This document shows, one piece after another, positions 33,823 to 41,822 of a stretch of 51,314 nt of DNA. The notes under the pieces were generated by a model. That model had not been told where the DNA came from and ran no database searches. It saw only the letters and a program-made list of their open reading frames with translations. The stretch spans positions 1 to 51,314 of the forward strand of contig JBIOVB010000054.1 of NCBI GenBank assembly GCA_044867525.1, written 5' to 3'. The position numbers and the translations under genes are program-made. Origin of the DNA: JALYNX01 sp044867525 (lineage in GTDB: Bacteria > Actinomycetota > Acidimicrobiia > Spongiisociales > ZC4RG35). Within the stretch, counting starts at the first letter, position 1; each line of letters starts with the position of its first letter.

Positions 33823-34613
33823 GATTCTCGGAGGCGTCTCGTGTCGAGATCTCCGGTGAGAACGCCTGGAAGGCCGAGGTCCAACCGGGGTGGGACATCT
33901 TCGAAATCTCCAATGGCGGGTACCTGACGGCGATTGCCGCCAGGGCGATGTCGGAAGCGGCCGATGGCCGGCTGCCGGTGACCGTCACCACCCATTTCAC
34001 CCGGCCGATCTCTGCCGGCCCCGCCCAGGTGGTGGTCGAGCCGGTGAAGGTTGGCCGCAACTTCTCCACCATGCGCGCCGAGCTCAGCTCGAGCTCTGGA
34101 TCCCTGGTTGCCCTCGGCTCGCTGGCCGTCGCCGAGGCCCTGGGGGACGAGGCGGTGTATGTCGACGGCGGCCCGCCCGACCTCCCCGAGCCCGCGGAGT
34201 GCCTGCTCGCGGTGCCCTCCGGAGACGGTCCCCTGCCGCCTCCCCTGGTCGGGTTGATCGAGGAGCGCATTCATCCCGAGGACGCGAAGGCTCTGACGGG
34301 TGATCGATCCGGTGTCGCCCGGATGCGGGGATGGTTCCGCCTGCTCGACGGCGAGCCCATGGACGTCTTCACCCTTCTCTTCGCCGCCGATGCCTTTCCC
34401 CCGGCGTTGTTCAACACGAATCTCCCGTTGGGCTGGACTCCTACGGTCGAGATGACGACCCAGGTGCGCTCGGCACCGAGCACCGGGTGGCTCCGATGCC
34501 GGTTCACGACCCGTTTCGTCACCGGCGGAATGCTGGAAGAAGACGGGGAGATCTGGGACGAGGAGGGGAGGCTCCTCGCCCTGTCACGACAGTTGGCCCT
34601 GGTTCCCCGCTGA
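33819..34613 (+). CDS. Acyl-CoA thioesterase-like protein (double hotdog, 4HBT_3/TesB-like)
   Basis: A 264-aa protein with two hotdog halves. The N-terminal half has GWDIFEISNGGYLTAIAARA, where the NGGYL turn is typical of the thioesterase-like superfamily PF13622. TTHFTRPISAGPAQVVVEP and VGRNFSTMRAELSS follow. The C-terminal half has GWTPTVEMTTQVR and CRFTTRFVTGGMLEEDGEIW. It is coupled to purM by ATGA, yet has no obvious purine role. Its 3' end overlaps the convergent adenine deaminase gene by 30 bp, the longest overlap in the window. Confidence 0.83.
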   Translation: MRFSEASRVEISGENAWKAEVQPGWDIFEISNGGYLTAIAARAMSEAADGRLPVTVTTHFTRPISAGPAQVVVEPVKVGRNFSTMRAELSSSSGSLVALGSLAVAEALGDEAVYVDGGPPDLPEPAECLLAVPSGDGPLPPPLVGLIEERIHPEDAKALTGDRSGVARMRGWFRLLDGEPMDVFTLLFAADAFPPALFNTNLPLGWTPTVEMTTQVRSAPSTGWLRCRFTTRFVTGGMLEEDGEIWDEEGRLLALSRQLALVPR

Positions 34614-35612
34614 CGGGACGGCCGAGTCCAATTCGACGAGCAGGCTTCGCTTGCGATCCTCCGGGAGAAAAGAGGCGACGATCGAATTGCGAGCCAGATC
34701 GACCAGCGCCGACTCGGAGAGACCCAGCCCCTCGCTGAGCGCCCGGTAGTTGTCACCCACATAGCCGCCGAAATAGGCCGGGTCGTCGGAATTGACCGTG
34801 ACCAGGATCCCGGCCTCCAAGAGACGGGGTAGAGGATGGTTTTGGAGCGCAGGAACGACCTTGAGCGCCACGTTGGACAGGGGACACATGGTGAGCGGTA
34901 CCTGCTCACGGCGCAACCTCTCGACCAGCGCCGGATCCTCGAGGCTCCGCACTCCGTGGTCGATCCGCTCCACTCCCAGCACATCCAGAGCCCCGGCGAC
35001 GTATCCGGCGGGGCCTTCTTCACCGGCATGGGCGACCGTCCGGAGCCCCATGTCGCGGGCCCGGTTGAATGCCTCCTCGAACAACTCCGGGGGCCGGCCC
35101 TTCTCGGAGGAGTCGAGACCGACTGCGATGACCCCGTCGAGATGGGGCTCCGCATCACGCAGGGTGGCAACCGCCTCGTCACCTGAGAGATGGCGCAAGA
35201 AGCAGAGGATGAGATCGGCAGAGATCCCGAGGATCTCCCCGGCGTCGGAGATCGCCGCCCGGAACCCGTCCATGAAAGTCGGGAAACTCACACCACGCTG
35301 GGTGTGGCTCTGCGGGTCGAAGAAGACCTCGGCATGCCGAACCCCATCTCGCGCCGCTTTCTCCAGATACGAGTACATGAGATCGTAGAAGTCGGCCGGA
35401 GTCTGGAGGACGGCGGCTCCCTGGTAGTAGATGTCGAGGAAGGATTGGAGGTCGGTGAAGCGGTAAGCGGTCCGTACCGCTTCGATCGAGTGGAACGGCA
35501 AGTCGTAGGAGTTGCGGTTGGCGAGATCGAACATCATCTCCGGCTCCAGCGTCCCCTCGATGTGGACATGGAGCTCGGTCTTGGGGAGAGCAACCACCCA
35601 CTCGGGAGTCAT
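34584..35612 (-). CDS. Adenine deaminase (adenosine-deaminase superfamily)
   Basis: Zn-dependent deamination of adenine to hypoxanthine. The 342-aa protein has the metal ligands His15 and His17 in KTELHVHIEGTLEPE, the His of TVAHAGEEGPAGY, the catalytic region GVERIDHGVRSLEDPAL and the Asp pair in VNSDDPAYFGGYV. NSDDPAYFGGY and the FFDPQSHTQRG block are those of bacterial adenine deaminases of the Aah1/PA0148 type rather than adenosine deaminases. Its start overlaps the xanthine dehydrogenase large-subunit stop (ATGA), so its product hypoxanthine would be made beside the enzyme that oxidises it. Confidence 0.87.
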   Translation of the reverse strand: MTPEWVVALPKTELHVHIEGTLEPEMMFDLANRNSYDLPFHSIEAVRTAYRFTDLQSFLDIYYQGAAVLQTPADFYDLMYSYLEKAARDGVRHAEVFFDPQSHTQRGVSFPTFMDGFRAAISDAGEILGISADLILCFLRHLSGDEAVATLRDAEPHLDGVIAVGLDSSEKGRPPELFEEAFNRARDMGLRTVAHAGEEGPAGYVAGALDVLGVERIDHGVRSLEDPALVERLRREQVPLTMCPLSNVALKVVPALQNHPLPRLLEAGILVTVNSDDPAYFGGYVGDNYRALSEGLGLSESALVDLARNSIVASFLPEDRKRSLLVELDSAVPSAGNQGQLS

Positions 35613-37834
35613 GCATCCTCCCCGAGGGCGATGTCCTGAGGGCGCACCGGAACCCGGGTCAGAGGTTTGCCGGTGGCGACACGGAGAGCTGCGACCACCG
35701 CCGCAGTCGAGGAGATGGTCGGTGGCTCACCCACGCCCTTGGCCCCATAGGGGCCCCAGGAACCTTCACGTTCGATGAGGACGGCTTCCACCTCCGGCGC
35801 ATCGAGGATCGTCGGCAGCAGGTAGTCGGTGAAATTCGGGTTGCGGATCACGCCGTTTTCGACGATGAGCTCCTCCATGATCGCAAGGCCCACCCCTTGC
35901 ATGATCCCGCCCTCGATCTGACCACGGACCGACTGCGGGTTCAGGGCCTTTCCCACGTCCTGAGCGGTGTCCACCCGGACCACCTTGACCATCCCCAACT
36001 CGGGATCGACATCGACCACGGCTCGATGGCCGGCCACTGCGAAATCGGCGTGAACCACACCCTGGCCGTTCTCGTCGGGCAGCTCGGTCGGTGGGTGGCG
36101 AAATGTCGCGGTTTCCTCCCACCCGGCGCCTTGCATCTCGCTCATGGGAACTACGAGTGCTCCATCGCGCCAGACCCCATCGTCGTCGAGGGTGTCGCCC
36201 TGAGTCTGGTCGAGGATCCGCTCTCGGAGCCGGGTCGCTGCCTCAAGCGTTGCACCGCCCGAGAGCTGGGTTTGGCGTGAGGCCGAGGTGGAACCGGCGG
36301 AGTCGATCCGGGAGGTGTCGACGTGCCGCACCTCGGCCCGGGAGATACCGAGGGCGGTCCTCGCAATCTGGGCGAGAACGGTGACCAGTCCCTGACCGAC
36401 CTCGATGGCCGCGGTCTCCACGATCACCCCCTCCTCGGTGAGCCGAACCCTGGCCTGGGCGTAATCGTCCGCCCCTTCGGAGAAGCCGAGGTTCTTGATG
36501 CTGAGGGCGTAACCGATGCCACGGACCACGTCACCGACGTCGCTGGTGAGTCCGCTCCCGCCGGGCAGGGGCGAATCGAACTCGTCGAGGAGAGGCATCG
36601 CCTCCAAGGTGTCGATCAGGTCGGCGACCGGCAGAGGGGTGGTGATCACCTGCCCGGTGGTCGGCATCGGGTCGCCGGTCGACAGGGCATTCCTCCGTCT
36701 GAGCTCCAAGGGGTCGAGGTCGAGCGTCGCGGCGAGACGATCCATTTGGGATTCGTAGGCAAAACAGGATTGGACCGCCCCGAACCCGCGCATCGCACCG
36801 CAAGGGGGGTTGTTGGTCCGGGCCACCGCCCCTTCGACCAGGACCGAATCGCAGCGATATGGCCCTACGGCGAAGTAGCAGGCATTTGCCAGGACCGCCG
36901 TCGAGGTCGATGCGTATGCGCCGCCGTCGAGAAGCACGCGGGCTTCGACCCTCAGCAGGCGGCCTTCCGAATCTGCGATGTGGCGGAACCACATCCGCGC
37001 CGGGTGGCGATGGACATGGCCGGTGAACGACTCCGATCGGCTGTAGACCATTTTCACCGGGCGCCCGGTGCGAAGCGCGAGCATGCAGAGGTGGATGTGG
37101 AGGTTGACGTCCTCGCGGGCCCCGAATGCGCCGCCCACCCCTGTGGGATGTGACCTGATCGCGCCTGGGGGCACCCCGAGGCTGGCCACCACCTGCTCGT
37201 GGTCGACGTGCACGAACTGGCTGGTGGCATAGAGGTCGACGCCGCCCTCACCGTCGGGGATCGCCAGCCCGGCCTCGGGCCCGAGGGGAGCCTGATCCTG
37301 CATCCCCACCTCGTAATAGCCCTCGACCACCACCGGGCCGTCGGCTGCCTGGTCGCCACGGCGGACGGTGATCCGTCGGAACACCTCGTTTTGGATATCG
37401 GCCTCTTCGGGATCGACGAGAGGCTGCTCCTCCCGGTAGGTCACGCCGACGGCCCCTGCTGCGAGCCGCGCAGTCACCGGGTCCTCGGCGGCCACGATCG
37501 CCACCGGCTCACCCCAATACCGGGCCCGGTCTCCGGCGAGAACCGGCTGGTCGGCATGTTCCAGCCCAAATGTCGGCCGTCCCGGGACGTCAGAAGCCGT
37601 GAGCACGGCGTGGACACCCTCCATCGCCAGGGCAGGGGCGATCTCGACCGACTCGATGATTGCGCTGGGGTGCGGGCTACGCACCGTCGCCCCCCACAGC
37701 ATGCCGTCAGAGGTCAGGTCTTGGGCGTACCCGAACTCTCCCTTGAGCTTGGGGATGGCATCAGGCCGATGCGGTGATTCGCCGATCCTCCCCGGGATCA
37801 GCTTCACCGGCTGCTCGATCCGCGTCGTGGTCAT
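35609..37834 (-). CDS. pucD: Xanthine dehydrogenase molybdopterin-binding subunit
   Basis: Large catalytic subunit that hydroxylates hypoxanthine to xanthine and urate. The 741-aa length matches PucD of Bacillus. Motifs: GVGGAFGAREDVNLH (moco region), PPCGAMRGFGAVQSCFAYES with the substrate-binding Arg of the RGFG motif, the EVGQGLVTVLAQIA block and the C-terminal catalytic Glu in GAKGVGEPPTISS. The AYRCSFR loop of CO dehydrogenase is absent. Both ends overlap neighbours by 4 bp. It is the third of five minus-strand genes from 40454 to 34584. Confidence 0.93.
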   Translation of the reverse strand: MTTTRIEQPVKLIPGRIGESPHRPDAIPKLKGEFGYAQDLTSDGMLWGATVRSPHPSAIIESVEIAPALAMEGVHAVLTASDVPGRPTFGLEHADQPVLAGDRARYWGEPVAIVAAEDPVTARLAAGAVGVTYREEQPLVDPEEADIQNEVFRRITVRRGDQAADGPVVVEGYYEVGMQDQAPLGPEAGLAIPDGEGGVDLYATSQFVHVDHEQVVASLGVPPGAIRSHPTGVGGAFGAREDVNLHIHLCMLALRTGRPVKMVYSRSESFTGHVHRHPARMWFRHIADSEGRLLRVEARVLLDGGAYASTSTAVLANACYFAVGPYRCDSVLVEGAVARTNNPPCGAMRGFGAVQSCFAYESQMDRLAATLDLDPLELRRRNALSTGDPMPTTGQVITTPLPVADLIDTLEAMPLLDEFDSPLPGGSGLTSDVGDVVRGIGYALSIKNLGFSEGADDYAQARVRLTEEGVIVETAAIEVGQGLVTVLAQIARTALGISRAEVRHVDTSRIDSAGSTSASRQTQLSGGATLEAATRLRERILDQTQGDTLDDDGVWRDGALVVPMSEMQGAGWEETATFRHPPTELPDENGQGVVHADFAVAGHRAVVDVDPELGMVKVVRVDTAQDVGKALNPQSVRGQIEGGIMQGVGLAIMEELIVENGVIRNPNFTDYLLPTILDAPEVEAVLIEREGSWGPYGAKGVGEPPTISSTAAVVAALRVATGKPLTRVPVRPQDIALGEDA

Positions 37835-38292
37835 GACGACCTACCCGATGCCAGGCCTTCCAGCGCCCGCCAGATGGCGCCGTACCCGGTGCACCGGCAG
37901 ATGTTGCCCGACAGCGCCTCCCGGATCTGTTCGCCGGTCGGCGCCGGATTGCGATCGAAGAGATCCGCCGCTGCAACCACGATCCCGGGGGTGCAGAACC
38001 CGCATTGCACCGCGCCGGCCTCCTGCATCGCCACCTGGACCGGGTGCAAGCCGTCGCCACCAAGACCCTCGATCGTGGTGACCACGCTGCCCTCGAGGTC
38101 TCCGGCCATCACGAGGCAGGAACAGACCACTGATCCGTCGAGCACGACCGAGCACGACCCACACTCCCCTTGCTCGCAGCCACTCTTGGCGCCGGTCAAC
38201 CCCAGTTGGTCGCGGAGCACATCGAGGGCGCTGCCCGGGCCGGTCACAGTGGCGTTGGCCGGGGCACCGTTCAGGGTGAACTCGACGATCAC
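37831..38292 (-). CDS. pucE: Xanthine dehydrogenase 2Fe-2S subunit
   Basis: Small electron-transfer subunit, 153 aa. The plant-ferredoxin-type cluster is in GAKSGCEQGECGSCSVVLDG with Cys39, 44, 47 and Cys59. The second, helical cluster is VQCGFCTPG (Cys97, 100) with NICRCTGYG (Cys132, 134). The GTG at 38292 gives a GTGA overlap with the FAD-subunit stop; another GTG at 38301 is possible. It passes electrons from the molybdenum centre to the FAD subunit encoded just upstream. Confidence 0.94.
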   Translation of the reverse strand: MIVEFTLNGAPANATVTGPGSALDVLRDQLGLTGAKSGCEQGECGSCSVVLDGSVVCSCLVMAGDLEGSVVTTIEGLGGDGLHPVQVAMQEAGAVQCGFCTPGIVVAAADLFDRNPAPTGEQIREALSGNICRCTGYGAIWRALEGLASGRSS

Positions 38293-39083
38293 TGCAGGCA
38301 CCTCTGCAGAAGGCGGCGGGCAAGGACGCCGGCGGCGTGCCTCCGGTACTCCTCGGTGGAGCGATGGTCGGTGATCGGCCTCACCTCTTCGGACACGATC
38401 CTGGCGAACTCGGCCAGATCTCGATCGGTTGGCGCAGCGATGGAACTGATCATCTCCTCGGCCCGGCGGGCCCGGATCGGGGTCGGTGCCACCGAGCCCA
38501 ACCCGACAGTGGTCCCACCCCCCTGATCTCGGGTGACCACGCAGCACACGCTGGCGATCACCATGGCGTTCCTCACTCCGATCTTGCCGAAGTGCTGACG
38601 CTCGGGAAGAGGGTCGGGAAGGCGGATTGCGGTGATCAGCTCTCCGGCGAGCCGGGCGGTCTTCTTGACACCGACGAAGAACTCATCCCAGGGAAGGGAG
38701 CGAGGACCGGCCTTCGAGGTCAATTCGATGGAGGCATCGACCGCAGCGAGAAAGGGGAGACCGTCACCGGCCGGGCTGGCGGTCCCCACATTTCCGCCAA
38801 GGGTGCCTGCATTGCGGATCTGCGGCGAGCCGACGGTCCGCGCCGCCTGAGCCAGTGCCGGAGGGCCTGCTGACTCGATCCTGTTCCAGGTGACGCCGGC
38901 GCCCAATCGGCTCCCCTCCCATTCGGCGAGCTCGGCGATCCGCCGCAAGCTGACGACGTTCATGGGGCGGGCGAGCCCGAAGTTGACCTCGACCATCAGG
39001 TCGGTGCCCCCGGCAAGCGCGAGGGCCCCTTCACCCATCGCCGCAGCCGCCTCGGCGATGGTGGTGGGGTGCTGAACCTCCAT
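38289..39083 (-). CDS. pucC: Xanthine dehydrogenase FAD-binding subunit
   Basis: Medium subunit, 264 aa, of the CoxM/PucC type. FAD-binding motifs are ALALAGGTDLMVEVN and IRNAGTLGGNVGTASPAGDG. The C-terminal CO-dehydrogenase-flavoprotein domain includes FGKIGVRNAMVIASVC and GSVAPTPIRARRAEEM. It follows the 8-oxoguanine deaminase gene by 12 bp and overlaps pucE by 4 bp. The three-polypeptide arrangement makes this a bacterial-type XDH instead of the fused eukaryotic or two-subunit XdhAB type. Confidence 0.92.
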   Translation of the reverse strand: MEVQHPTTIAEAAAAMGEGALALAGGTDLMVEVNFGLARPMNVVSLRRIAELAEWEGSRLGAGVTWNRIESAGPPALAQAARTVGSPQIRNAGTLGGNVGTASPAGDGLPFLAAVDASIELTSKAGPRSLPWDEFFVGVKKTARLAGELITAIRLPDPLPERQHFGKIGVRNAMVIASVCCVVTRDQGGGTTVGLGSVAPTPIRARRAEEMISSIAAPTDRDLAEFARIVSEEVRPITDHRSTEEYRRHAAGVLARRLLQRCLQ

Positions 39084-39095
39084 CGACAGCGGAAA

Positions 39096-40454
39096 TTACC
39101 CGAAGAGCCCGGCTGCGAGGCGATTGTGCTCTTCGATCAGCGGTTCGATCTCGGCTCCGACGAGCCGACCCTCGTGGACCACCGGCCGGCCGGCGACCCA
39201 GGAGCGATCGACATTCACAGGGGAGCACATCACGACCGCGGCGATCGGATCGTGGACTGCGCCGGCGAACTCGATCCGGTCGAAGTCGATGGAGATGAAA
39301 TCGGCGGCAAGCCCCGGGATGAGGCGGCCGATGTCGTCCCTCCCCAAGACCGACGCCCCCCCGACCGTGGCCAGCTTCAGTGCCGCCCGGGCTGTCATCT
39401 GCTCGCCGGAGCCCAGCCCGGGAGCGGTGGCCAACCGGTTGAGCAGTAGCGCTTGGCGTGCCTCGCCCAGCATGTGAGAGGAGTCGTTGGAGGCCGAGCC
39501 GTCTACACCGAGGCCCACCCGGACTCCCGCCCCGAGGTATCCCGAGACCGGAGCCAGGCCCGAGGCCAGACGCATGTTCGACGTGGGGCAATGGGACACC
39601 GCGGTCCCGGCTTCCCCCATTCGCTCCACCTCGTCGGAAGCGACATGCACGGCATGGGCGTACCAAACGTCGCGGCCCGCCCAGCCCAGGTCCTCCATGT
39701 ATTCCACCGGGCGACGGCCGAAACGGCCCAAGCAGAACTGCTCCTCGTCGGCCGTCTCGGCGAGATGAGTGTGCATCATCACCCCTCGCTCCCGGGCCAG
39801 GTCGGATGTCGCCTTCATCAGGTCGCCGGTGACCGAGAACGGGGAACAGGGGGCGAGGACCACCGATGTCATCGCGCCCCGGCCGGTTTGGTGATAGGCG
39901 TCGATCACCCTGTTGCTGTCCTCGAGGATGACATCGACGTCCTCGACCACCGAATCCGGTGGCAGGCCGCCATCTGACTCTCCGAGGCTCATCGAGCCCC
40001 GGGAGACGTGAAATCTGATTCCCACCTTGGCGGCACCTTCTATCTGGTCGTCCAGGCGGGAACCGTTTGGCCAGAGGTACTGATGGTCGAAGGCCGTGGT
40101 GCACCCGCTCAACGCCAGCTCGGCAAGGCCGACGGTTGTCGCCGAGCGGACATGGTCGGGGGTCATCCGGGCCCAGACCGGATACAACGCGCGCAGCCAG
40201 TCGAAGAGACCGCTGTCCTGGGCGCCGGGCACCACCCGGGTCAGCGTCTGATAGAGATGATGATGGGTGTTGACCAGTCCGGGGAGAACGACGTGACCCG
40301 ACAGGTCGACGATCTCGTCAGCAGTAGTGGGAAGATCGGGGGTAGGGCCCACCTGCTCGATCCACCCGTCTCGGGCGAACAAGCCCCCGTCCGGGATCTC
40401 GGCACCGTCCATCGTCGCCAGCACGAGGGCGTTGCGAGCGAGGAGAGTTCCCAT
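39096..40454 (-). CDS. 8-oxoguanine deaminase / guanine-deaminase-like amidohydrolase
   Basis: Zn amidohydrolase (AHS cog0402) of 452 aa. Metal ligands are His64 and His66 in LVNTHHHLYQTLTRV, with MMHTHLAETADE, the His of WYAHAVHV and the Asp in GLGVDGSASNDSSHMLGEAR. The blocks CTTAFDHQYLWPNGSRLDD, HVSRGSMSLGESDGGLPPDS and LAPCSPFSVTGDLM agree closely with what I recall of 8-oxoguanine deaminases such as Pseudomonas PA0142, and less with GuaD or AtzA/TrzN. The product of 8-oxoguanine deamination is urate, which feeds uricase directly. It is first in the operon, with TAGCGT 6 nt before the ATG. Confidence 0.87.
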   Translation of the reverse strand: MGTLLARNALVLATMDGAEIPDGGLFARDGWIEQVGPTPDLPTTADEIVDLSGHVVLPGLVNTHHHLYQTLTRVVPGAQDSGLFDWLRALYPVWARMTPDHVRSATTVGLAELALSGCTTAFDHQYLWPNGSRLDDQIEGAAKVGIRFHVSRGSMSLGESDGGLPPDSVVEDVDVILEDSNRVIDAYHQTGRGAMTSVVLAPCSPFSVTGDLMKATSDLARERGVMMHTHLAETADEEQFCLGRFGRRPVEYMEDLGWAGRDVWYAHAVHVASDEVERMGEAGTAVSHCPTSNMRLASGLAPVSGYLGAGVRVGLGVDGSASNDSSHMLGEARQALLLNRLATAPGLGSGEQMTARAALKLATVGGASVLGRDDIGRLIPGLAADFISIDFDRIEFAGAVHDPIAAVVMCSPVNVDRSWVAGRPVVHEGRLVGAEIEPLIEEHNRLAAGLFG

Positions 40455-40460
40455 CCCAAC

Positions 40461-40466
40461 ACGCTA
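40461..40466 (-). promoter_or_regulatory. -10 box for the 8-oxoguanine deaminase/xanthine dehydrogenase operon
   Basis: TAGCGT on the minus strand, 6 nt before the ATG at 40454. It faces away from the DUF6986 box 10 bp further on. Confidence 0.5.
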
Positions 40467-40476
40467 CCGGCGGCCA

Positions 40477-40482
40477 TAGAGT
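40477..40482 (+). promoter_or_regulatory. -10 box for the DUF6986 gene
   Basis: TAGAGT, 7 nt before the ATG at 40490, within a 35-bp intergenic region shared with the divergent purine operon. Confidence 0.5.
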
Positions 40483-40489
40483 CGCCACC

Positions 40490-41812
40490 ATGACGTTCCA
40501 AGACCAAACCCTCGCCGTTTGGGGCTCACGGCTGGACGAGGCGGCCTCGATGGTTCGCGCCGAGTTCCCCGGAGAGCGCCCCGAAAGGCAGCCGGTGCAC
40601 ACGATTTATGGCGGGGCCCATCTGTTCGCTGCGAATACAGCGCCCCGACTCGGAGAGCTGTCTCTGGCTGCCCTCGAGCGCTGGGCACCGGGCTCGGCGG
40701 AGTTCGCGTCGATCCTCGGAGTCGACCCCGAGCTGGCGGGAAAGGTCCACGCCCTCGTCGTGGACAAGTTGAACACCGAGCCGGTGGAGGACTTCAGACT
40801 CGATTTCGAGGACGGCTACGGGAACCGGCCCGACGACGAGGAAGACGGCCACGCCCGCTCGGCGGCGAGTGAGGTTGCGCTGGGGATGACGGAGGGCACG
40901 CTCCCCCCCTTCATCGGGATCCGGATCAAGTCACTGTCCGGCGAGCTCCACCGCCGGGCGTTGCGCACCCTCGACCTGTTCCTGACCGCCCTAGCCGAGG
41001 CCGGAGGAGGGCTCCCCGGAGGGTTCACGGTCACCCTCCCCAAGATCCAGCATCGCGACCAGGTGTCCGTCTTGTGCGAAGCGCTGGGGAACCTGGAGAC
41101 CGAGCTCGGTTTGGACCCGGTGCCGGTGGAGCTCATGGTGGAAACCCCGCAGAGTGTCATCGCCAGGGACGGCAGATCCGGATTGCGCGATTACGTCGCG
41201 GCCGGCGAGGGTCGGGTGAGGGGTGCCCATTTCGGAACCTATGACTACACCGCCTCCCTGAACATCACGGCCGATTATCAGACGATGACCCATCCGGCGT
41301 GCGACTTCGCCCGTCACGTCCTCCAGGTGAGCCTGGCCGGGACCGGCGTTTGGCTCTCCGATGGGGCGACCAACGTGATGCCGGTTCCGGTGCACAGGGG
41401 CGAGGGATTGAGCCGGTCCGAGGAAGAGGAGAACCGCCGACAGGTCCGGGAAGCGATGAGGCTCCATTACGACCACATCCGGCACTCGCTGAGTCACGCC
41501 TACTACCAGGGTTGGGACCTGCACCCCGCCCAGCTTCCGACCCGATACGCCGCGGTCTACGCCTTCTTCCTCGAGGGGCTGGACACTGCCGGAGAGCGTC
41601 TGTCCAACTTCGTCGAGGCGGCGGCCAAGGCCACCCTGGTTGGCGAGATCTTCGACGACGCCGCCACCGGCCAGGGTTTGCTCAACTATTTCCTTCGGGC
41701 GGTGAACTGTGGGGCGATCACCGAGAAAGAGGCGATCTCTCGCTCCGGGTTGACACTCGAGGAGCTGAGAAGCAGGTCGTTCCTGACCATCCTCCAAGGC
41801 CGGAGCGGCTAG
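40490..41812 (+). CDS. DUF6986 family protein (HpcH/HpaI aldolase, CitE/malate-synthase-like TIM barrel)
   Basis: A 440-aa protein that I place in the uncharacterised DUF6986 family. Visible features are TIYGGAHLFAANTAPRLGEL near the N-terminus, DFRLDFEDGYGNRPDDEED (acidic, metal-type site), FIGIRIKSLS with the Arg expected in CitE-like folds, VPVELMVETPQSVIARDGRS (metal-binding Glu) and HFGTYDYTASLNITADYQTM. In CitE, malate synthase and HpcH/HpaI enzymes these positions bind Mg2+ and a glyoxylate- or pyruvate-like 2-oxo acid. It lies between two purine degradation operons, divergent from one (35 bp) and convergent with the other (10 bp). A role with ureidoglycolate or glyoxylate is an inference. 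Confidence 0.82.
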   Translation: MTFQDQTLAVWGSRLDEAASMVRAEFPGERPERQPVHTIYGGAHLFAANTAPRLGELSLAALERWAPGSAEFASILGVDPELAGKVHALVVDKLNTEPVEDFRLDFEDGYGNRPDDEEDGHARSAASEVALGMTEGTLPPFIGIRIKSLSGELHRRALRTLDLFLTALAEAGGGLPGGFTVTLPKIQHRDQVSVLCEALGNLETELGLDPVPVELMVETPQSVIARDGRSGLRDYVAAGEGRVRGAHFGTYDYTASLNITADYQTMTHPACDFARHVLQVSLAGTGVWLSDGATNVMPVPVHRGEGLSRSEEEENRRQVREAMRLHYDHIRHSLSHAYYQGWDLHPAQLPTRYAAVYAFFLEGLDTAGERLSNFVEAAAKATLVGEIFDDAATGQGLLNYFLRAVNCGAITEKEAISRSGLTLEELRSRSFLTILQGRSG

Positions 41813-41822
41813 CCGAAGACTC

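Noticed and set aside
34584..35612. Naming this gene adenosine deaminase (add).
   Set aside because: The FFDPQSHT and NSDDPAYFGGY blocks are those of bacterial adenine deaminases, and the gene is joined to the xanthine dehydrogenase operon.
40490..41812. Calling this gene malate synthase A or G.
   Set aside because: Length and fold type are similar to malate synthase-like enzymes but the malate synthase signature motifs are not visible; the family looks like DUF6986.
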